Source: Escarpia spicata
Taxonomy: Eukaryota; Annelida; Polychaeta; Sabellida; Siboglinidae
Direction of reading: 5' to 3'
Assembly: GCA_963995525.1 (NCBI GenBank)
Contig: OZ023214.1
Span: 37,245,642 to 37,309,641, forward strand
Length of the DNA: 64,000 nucleotides
Part shown: positions 57,918-64,000 of the stretch, one piece after another
Numbering within the stretch: position 1 is the first letter of the stretch
How the letters are laid out: each line of letters starts with the position of its first letter
Made by a program: the position numbers and the translations under genes
Notes under the pieces: model-generated
What the model was told of the DNA's origin: nothing
Databases searched by the model: none
The model's input: only the letters and a program-made list of their open reading frames with translations

Positions 57918-60173
57918 TTACAAGTCCAATCTCTTGGGAGGGACGACCGCGCGACTGGATCGTCTCACCGCACTCGGTTTGTCATCGGGTTGATCTCGGG
58001 CGACTCTCTTCGGCTCGGATGACTCTCGTGTCGCGTGTGACGTCTCTGGCATGGCTGGTGCCTCCTGCTCGTCTGACGACACGTCGACATCGGGAGTTGA
58101 TACATCGATGTGGTTGTCATGCGGCACTTTCAACAGATGCTGGCGATTTCTACGGTAGACACCACCATTCTCTGCCTCGACAATGTAAGACCGTGGATAT
58201 CCAGCTCGCGATGTAACTGTTGCCGGATTGCTCCATTTGTTGTCAGTTGCCGTCTTCACGCGCACCTTATCACCAGGTTGCAGTTCGCGTAATTCACGCG
58301 CGCCGTTTCGCTTGTTGTAGTCGCGAGTGTAGGTAGCTTTCGCTCGCTCATCGTTTCGAACTACGTCCAGCGGTGCAGGCCAACGTGGAACGAATTGTGA
58401 CGTGATGGTCGGCAATGACGTCCTGATCTGTCTTCCCATCATTAGTTGAGTTGAACTGTACCGAATCGATGGGATCGGTGTTGCTCGGTACGATTGTAAC
58501 GCGCTGAATGGGTCCTCGCATGCGATGATCTTTTTCGCCGTCTGAACTGCGCGTTCTGCTTCTCCGTTGGATACTGGGTAGTATGGACTACTCGTCTGAT
58601 GGATGAACTGGGCCGATGTTGCGAATGCCGAGAACTCTTGTGATGCAAACTGTGGACCGTTGTCGGAAAGCACGGTCTCCGGGACACCCCATCTAGCGAA
58701 CACATCTTTCATCTTCAGAATGACTGACTGCGACGTCGGCGTTCTGATGTATGCGATTTTGCTGTATCTTGAGTAGTAATCCACCATCACTATGTATGTG
58801 CTACCCTTCACTTCACACAGGTCACAGCCGATCTTTTGCCATGGATACTGAGGCAACGGAGTGCTCTTCAGGGACTCCTTTCGCTGAGTCGACCGACGCT
58901 CTTGGCAATGTCCGCAGCGTTTGACGAAGTCGTTTATCTCAATTGATAAGCCAGGCCACCATATCGATTGATTGGCCCGCTCACGGCACTTTGTCACTCC
59001 CTGATGACCCTCGTGAATTTTCTTGATGATTTCGGCTCTCATTGATGCGGGAATCACGATCTTCTGATTGCGCACCAAGAGTCCTTCGATCACGGTTAGT
59101 TCGTCCCTCACGTGGAACAACTCACGTGTGTCCCCGTCGATGCGTTGAGTATGTCGTGGCCATCCTGAAATCGTGTAGTCGATGACCTTCTGTAGAGTTT
59201 CGTCCGCATCTGTGGCGTCTCGGATACGACTAATCATAAGGTCTCTTATCTGCACGCATGCCATGATGTTATGAACGTAGGCTTGAACTTCTTCCACCGT
59301 ATCGGGCGTTTCTGAACATTCAAGGGGCTGTCTCGATAGCGTGTCAGCGACGACCTGGTCCTTTCCGGGTACATGTCTCGCCACCGCGTTGAATCGCATC
59401 AGTCGGAGTAATAGCCGTCGACACCTGATTGGCGTCTGGTCTATGTCGCGAGTGTTTATGAGAGGTATTAGAGGCTTGTGGTCTGTCCACAGCGTAAATT
59501 TATCCTTCCCTAGCAGATAACGGGTGAATTTCTCACACGCCCATGTGCATGCTATGCATTCTTTCTCGATGGGAGCATAGCCGGTCTCCGCCTTGGTTAG
59601 TGTACGTGAAGCGTATGCGACGGGTCTCCACTGATCCGTCTCGTCTTGCTGCATTAAGACGGCGCCAAGTCCGAATCCGCTGGCGTCAGCACAGACTGCT
59701 GTTTGCTTGTCAACGTCGTAGAACATCAAGACAGGCGTTGTCGAGTTGATGCGCTTCACGTCGTCAAATGCTCTCATTTGTGACTGTCCCCATGACCACA
59801 CGTTCTCCTTGCGTAAGAGTTCGTTTAGGGGTGCTGTGTACTTAGCAAGATTCTTGACATAGCGACCAAGGAAATTTATAATTCCCAAGAAGCGACGCAG
59901 TTCGGGAAGATCCTTCGGTTTCTGCATTTTCTGGATTGCTTCGATCTTGTCTGGATGAGGGCTGACACCTTGTTCATCGATCCAGTGTCTCAGGAATTCC
60001 AATCCTGACTTTCGGATGGAGCATTTTGACTTGTTGAGCTTCAGACCAGATTGCTCTATGACATTGAGAACTTCTTTCAGATGGGCATCGTGTTCTTCGA
60101 CGTCCTTCCCACTGACGATAATGTCATCCTGGTAGACAGAAACACCTGCCAGACCATGAAGCACATCTGACAT
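57918..60173 (-). pseudogene. Pol: RT end, RNase H, integrase (751 open codons)
   Basis: Starts inside RT just before the catalytic box (VYQDDIIVSG near residue 17). RNase H has CADASGFGLGAVL and TLWTDHKPLIPL. The integrase zinc region has HEGHQGVTKC and CGHCQE. Its core has all three acids: VMVDYYSRY, LSDNGPQF and NGEAERAVQT. A GDKVRVK-like region and a Ser/Arg-rich tail (VRRSSRAVVPPKRL) end it. This part looks intact; the break lies upstream, near 60,180. Confidence 0.85.
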
Positions 60174-60376
60174 TTCCCGTTGGAAGATTTCACTTGCGCT
60201 ACATATACCGAATGGTAGACGAATAAATCTGAATCTGCCAAACGGGTGATAAATGTCGTGAGTTTGTTGCTGTCTTCATGCAAACGCAGTTGCCAATAAC
60301 CGCTACTAGCGTCCAGCTTGGTGAATACTTGAGCGTCTGCGAGTGTGTGTAGAATGTCGTTAATTGTTGGCAACAT
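60077..60376 (-). pseudogene. RT palm fragment, frameshifted
   Basis: LPTINDILHTLADAQVFTKL, DASSGYWQL and LTTFITRLADSDLF are the RT blocks immediately before the YQDD box. The last ~30 codons are out of the true frame. Confidence 0.75.
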
Positions 60377-60402
60377 ATATCTTTCTCGTTGGATGGCAGT
60401 AT

Positions 60403-61119
60403 TTAGCCTTTCAGGTCTACGCAGATTAGAAGTTTCCCTTGAGATTTTGGTACAACCACCATTGGACTATACCAATCTGTCGGCTCCGTCTCCTTGACGA
60501 TGACCCCTAGACGTTCCATGCGGTCTAGTTCTTCCGACACCTTCTCTAGCAGAGGGAAAGGCACTCTTCGAGCTGTAGTGCAGCAGTGTGGTTCAGCATC
60601 TTGCTTCACCTTGATTCTCACGGATCTACTCCTCAGTTCTCCGAGTTCACCAAACACGTCGAGGTCGTAGATTTTGTTTGATTTGACGCTGTCTAGACGG
60701 GCAATCAATCGAAGTTTGACGGCATCTCCACGACTTATGAGATTTTCGAAGTCTCCACTCACAACGTACATGCGTATGAAGACAGTCTGCTGGTTGCGTT
60801 GCACTCTATCTATGTACTGTCCCTTGCACGTTAGCGGTCCGCCCAATGTCTGCAACTTCACATTTGCAGGTTTTAACTTCGGTCTATCATGCAGATTTCG
60901 GTACGTCTTCTCCGAGACGACCGTGACGTCTGCACCGTAGTCTATCTTAAATCGAACATTTGTTCGATTCATGTCAAGATGCGTGTACCAGGCTGGTTCA
61001 GGATCAGTGATGCCACTCTCCACTGACCCAAGGAAATAGCTCTTTGACTCATCTTCATCTGCTGTTATCTCGTGAACCGACGTCTTCTTCATGCACACTT
61101 TAGCGAAGTGTCCTTTCAT
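60403..61119 (-). pseudogene. Zinc knuckle, protease and RT start
   Basis: The beginning (MKGHFAKVC) is the end of a CCHC knuckle. Protease follows with FKIDYGADVTVV, where D-Y-G replaces the usual D-T/S-G. Then RMERLGVIVKETEPTDWYSP and GKLLICVDLKG of RT, ending at a stop from a frame break. Confidence 0.75.
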
Positions 61120-61508
61120 TTTGCAGGAGTTGCATTGCTCGCCTCTGGCTGGGCACTCTCCGCGTTTGTGGACGTCGTAGCCACAATATTTGCATTTCTG
61201 TTCTTTTGGTTTTGAGTGATTGACCTTGTTTGTGATTGTGATTGACCTTGTCCTTTTCCTACTGTCTCCATCAATGGACGTATTTTGTCTTTTTCTTCAT
61301 CAGCAAACGTGAAAGTGTTGAAAATGTCAATGCCTTCCCTCCCTACGACGTGTAAGAAGATTGCACATTGTATCGACTCATCCTTCGTAGCAGCGCCATG
61401 TGCGATTGTATACAGCGACCAGCGTTGCTTCCAGCGTTTCCAGGTATCACTGACGTTACTGCCGGTGAAGCTCATTGGCTCTGGCGGGCTTAGATGGTCC
61501 ATCCTCAA
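61116..61508 (-). pseudogene. Shortened gag
   Basis: Gag-like start (SDTWKRWKQRWSLYTIAHG, QCAIFLHVVGREGIDIFNTF) passes abruptly into a Gln/Ser/Asn-rich stretch (GKGQGQSQSQTRS). At about 130 codons it is far shorter than gypsy gag proteins, which suggests an internal deletion of the capsid part. Confidence 0.65.
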
Positions 61509-61707
61509 GCGTTGCGCTCACCTTTTGTTTCTAGCGGCAATTTTGTACGGCTTCACACTGATTTTGTTAGAGTTCGTTGGGTTTCTAGATCTCGCGACTA
61601 CTGCATATAGTGACTGCAACTTGTTATTAAGTGGCATATATGTCTACGAAGTTAGTGTGTTTCGATTTCACATCGAAAATCGGAGATCTCACCAGCGCTG
61701 CTCACCA

Positions 61708-61804
61708 TGTTGTGTTACGTGAATCGTGCGTTAAACGGAAGTCCTTTATTAAGTACGGTGGCTTCATGGTGTATATTAAACTATAGAACAATTCTAATAT
61801 GACA
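61708..61804 (-). repeat. 5' LTR (97 bp)
   Basis: Two substitutions versus the other LTR (GCGTTAAACG for GCGTTGAACG; CTTCATGG for CTTCGTGG). Confidence 0.85.
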
Positions 61805-61917
61805 AGATGAATTATGCTTCTGTGGGTACCAAGGAAGGTTTCTAAAAAAAATTACAATTACGAGAGCATCAGGATTCCGACAGGAAAGATCACGCACCTA
61901 CTGGATAATAACATTGC

Positions 61918-62018
61918 ATATAATGATTAATAAAAATTGAACTGTCTACATAATTGAACTCTCCTGTATATATATACAGGAGAGTTCAATTATGTAGACA
62001 GTTCAATTTTTATTAATC

Positions 62019-62025
<7 letters not shown>
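61918..62025. repeat. Perfect 108-bp palindrome
   Basis: Arms 61918-61971 and 61972-62025 are exact reverse complements, centred on CTCCTGTATATATATACAGG. The homologous LINE at 44.09 kb has only one arm. A (TA)n tract (to 62082) follows directly. Confidence 0.9.

Positions 62026-62082
<57 letters not shown>
62026..62082. repeat. (TA)n microsatellite
   Basis: Pure TA directly after the palindrome. Confidence 0.95.
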
Positions 62083-62086
<4 letters not shown>

Positions 62087-62735
62087 TGTCATAGACTTTG
62101 TAAAAAAAACTATTCAGTGTATTTGAATGTTATATACTTTGTTGACATTGGCAAAAGCTACAGAACGAACGCAAAATAGCACAGAGTGGACACTGTGGGG
62201 AAAATCAGATGATATAGGCTTTGATGATGATGTGGCTCTTCTGTCACACAACCAAAACGTAATGCAAGAAGAATCGTCACTAATAAAATAAACTGCATCC
62301 ATCTTGGGAATAAACGACGAAGATAAACCAACATCAGAAGAATTCACAACAAGAACAACCACCGAATTGTCATAAATGAAATAAAGTCTTTCACACATCT
62401 TGGAAGCATAATGGACATAAAATGAGGATCAGATAATGATATCCCAGCTAGGAGAGGCAAAGCAATGGCAGCGGACACTGTACTTGGCAATACATGGAAG
62501 TCCAGAGACATTTCAGTATCACCAAAGCTACGCGTTTTTAACTCAAATGATCGGTCTGTGCTAATATATGGATCGGGTACAAAGCGTACTGCACAGTCCA
62601 TGCTAGAGGGGATCCAAAGTTTCGTAAACACATGTCTAAGGATATTCAAGGAATCGTGTGGCCAGAAACAAGACATAATTAAGCACTATGGGGAAACCCA
62701 ACAACGAACTATTCGAACACAAAGTTAGAAGGCAG

Positions 62736-62967
62736 ATGAGAGAGAGAGAGGGGGGGTAGGGAGGGAGAGAGAGGGTGGGAGAAAGAGAGAAAGACACAAA
62801 GAGAGCAATAGGGGGAGGGTGGGAGAGAGAGAGAGGGGGACAGACAGAGGGGGAGAGAGAGAGGGAGGGAGAGGGAGAGAGACAAAGACATAGTGAGAGA
62901 GAGATGGTGGAGGGAAGAATGGAGGGAGGGTGGGAGGGAGGGAGGGATGGCGGGAGAGACAGACAGT
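62736..62967. repeat. GA-rich low-complexity tract
   Basis: AGAGAGAG / GGGAGGGA repeats running into the gap; no coding meaning. Confidence 0.9.
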
Positions 62968-63167
62968 NNNNNNNNNNNNNNNNNNNNNNNNNNNNNNNNN
63001 NNNNNNNNNNNNNNNNNNNNNNNNNNNNNNNNNNNNNNNNNNNNNNNNNNNNNNNNNNNNNNNNNNNNNNNNNNNNNNNNNNNNNNNNNNNNNNNNNNNN
63101 NNNNNNNNNNNNNNNNNNNNNNNNNNNNNNNNNNNNNNNNNNNNNNNNNNNNNNNNNNNNNNNNNNN
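62968..63167. other. Assembly gap (200 N)
   Basis: Exactly 200 undetermined bases, so the true distance is unknown. Frames spanning it are meaningless. Confidence 0.99.
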
Positions 63168-63323
63168 AAAAGCAGATTATATCAAAACGAATAAATGAAT
63201 AACCCAACATAACTATCGTTGTATATTGTGGCAGCAAATAAACATAGAATGAGGCAACTAGACCTGGGCGTCTCGGAGGAGATACACTTACGCATCTTTA
63301 ATATATATATATTAATGTCATAC

Positions 63324-63431
63324 TTTCGCATGTTTCAGTCTCATTGATAAACACATATCCGGTGTAACAACTGCCTTTGTCAAACTTTCCCGCACCATTT
63401 GTCTTGCAGCTCGAACAATGCTAATCACATT
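63324..63431 (-). pseudogene. Dead Cys module, type C/D-like
   Basis: CSSCKTNGAGKFDKGSC and YTGYVFINETETC, with donor GTATGACATT. The fourth cysteine is Phe, a TAG stands between the first two cysteines and the acceptor AG reads AA. The downstream intron block (GACCTGGGCGTCTCGGAGG) matches those beside the C and D modules. Confidence 0.7.
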
Positions 63432-63436
63432 TTTGA

Positions 63437-63505
63437 AATGTGTGTGTGGGGGGTGCGTGCGTGCGTGCGTGCGTGCGCGCGCGCGTGCGTGTGTGTGTGC
63501 ATATG
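63437..63505. repeat. (TG)/(GCGT)n microsatellite
   Basis: TGTGTGGGGGG, then GTGC repeats and GCGCGC. Confidence 0.85.
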
Positions 63506-63646
63506 GTCTGATGTCTCGATTGTCAAAGACACGGGTTCGTAAGCGCCCAAAAGCTGAGCTCGCACGTTGTAGTCGGTGTTGTATTTTGTCATCAATATCA
63601 GCCTTCTTATAGTTTAACCATTCTCATTCTACTGGGAACAAATTAC

Positions 63647-63678
<32 letters not shown>

Positions 63679-63818
63679 TGATTGATATTTCAAGTAAGCC
63701 AGCGTCAAGACTCAGGTCTGATTCAATTGTTGGCAAAAGAGGTAGTTTAATCGAGTATTGAGGATGCTGAATTTGGTGGCATTTACAATTACTCTTGAAA
63801 CCGTGGATAACTGCTTAC
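63506..63818. other. No gene seen; contains (ATTG)n
   Basis: An ATTG repeat of about eight units lies at 63646-63682. Otherwise unassigned. Confidence 0.5.
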
Positions 63819-64000
63819 CATAGCAGACAGACGCACCGTCAGGTGTACACGTACATACGGTGTACCAAGATAGCCCTCGGCCCTAAAACGTTTGAAGACC
63901 TCGCGGAAGAAAGTGAGATCCTCGCCCTTCGTAGTTAATTCCAAAGCGTGTAGGAATTGACAAGTGGCTGCTACATTATTATACCAGTGCACTCTAGCAA
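63819..64000 (-). CDS. Likely coding exon cut by the window edge
   Basis: The minus-strand frame is open from the edge for about 60 codons to a good donor, GCTATG|GTAAGCAG, in phase 0. It reads WYNNVAATCQFLHALELTTK, then EDLTFFREVFKRF and GYLGTPYVRVHLTVRL. Composition is protein-like and unlike the surrounding repeats. No family recognised. It could be an upstream exon of the module gene or belong to another gene; its phase 0 end cannot join a phase-1 module directly. Confidence 0.5.

Larger units (their letters stand above)
57751..61804 (-). mobile_element. Ty3/gypsy-type LTR retrotransposon with 97-bp LTRs, 4,054 bp
   Basis: Direct repeats 57751-57847 and 61708-61804 (TG...CA, two differences by eye), AGATG duplication on both sides, and gag, protease, RT, RNase H, integrase order on the minus strand. 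The LTRs are very short. Gag appears internally deleted and pol has two frame breaks, so it is probably non-autonomous. Confidence 0.9.
61805..62727 (+). mobile_element. RTE-like LINE remnant, right part
   Basis: Continues the 57,304 remnant after the LTR element: TIPTGKI/ERS-like region near 61,870, DIGFDDDVALLSHNQNVMQE (a degenerate FADD-type box) near 62,210 and SPKLRVFNSNDRSVLIYGSG near 62,520, followed by MLEGIQSFVNTCLRI. Many frame breaks. Confidence 0.65.

Noticed and set aside
62775..63202. Frames spanning the N gap
   Set aside because: Low-complexity GA repeat and undetermined bases.

Overview
The window reads as nuclear DNA of an invertebrate metazoan. It is AT-rich and has introns with GT-AG boundaries. 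It carries many (TA)n, (CA)n and (TC)n microsatellites, several kinds of non-LTR retrotransposon, two Ty3/gypsy-type LTR retrotransposons, a hAT-type non-autonomous DNA element, and one 200-bp assembly gap. Nothing looks bacterial, and I could not fix the phylum. I saw no tRNA, rRNA or CRISPR.

The main content is part of one very large gene on the minus strand, from about 57.3 kb down to 9.4 kb. I read it as a chain of small exons of 108 bp (36 codons) or 111 bp (37 codons). Each has phase 1 at both ends and encodes one six-cysteine module with spacing C-x3-C-x2-C-x7-C-x4-C-x12/13-C and a G-x-G-K-C-D core. The closest family I know is the furin-like / growth-factor-receptor-type cysteine-rich repeat; that assignment is inference. 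I found 58 module copies in five types (A, B, C, D, E). By eye, 41 have an intact frame and both splice sites, and 17 are broken by a lost splice site, truncation or a stop. In 37 of the 41 intact modules an N-x-T/S glycosylation sequon lies just before the last cysteine. Symmetric phase-1 exons can be gained, lost or skipped without a frameshift. The start and stop of the gene lie outside the window or were not recognised.

Layout. 0-3 kb: low-complexity ORFs, then a decayed multi-exon plus-strand gene among dispersed copies of a 14-bp motif. 3.2-8.5 kb: an old LINE split by a younger 5'-truncated copy. 8.5-9.1 kb: minus-strand LINE remnant. 9.4-14.1 kb: modules A, B, A, B, C, E with LINE scraps between. 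14.3-34.2 kb: a higher-order tandem array of a 3.5-3.7 kb unit (plus-strand order A-B-C-D-E1-E2); its last two units look identical, microsatellites included. 34.3-41.8 kb: diverged modules with several insertions. 42-44.6 kb: a possible solo LTR and an RTE-like LINE remnant. 44.9-57.3 kb: a second array of a 1.9-kb unit (E-A-B). One of its units holds a 4.5-kb LTR retrotransposon and a 1.0-kb hAT-type element, and neighbouring units preserve the empty sites for both. 57.3-62.7 kb: RTE-like LINE sequence interrupted by a second, 4.05-kb LTR element and carrying a 108-bp perfect palindrome. 62.7-64 kb: GA-rich repeat, the gap, one dead module, and a likely unrelated or upstream exon at the right edge.

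Taken together, an extracellular, probably heavily glycosylated repeat protein appears to be growing by unequal exchange of exon blocks, while some module classes inside the amplified units have lost their splice sites. All coordinates and identities were read by eye.
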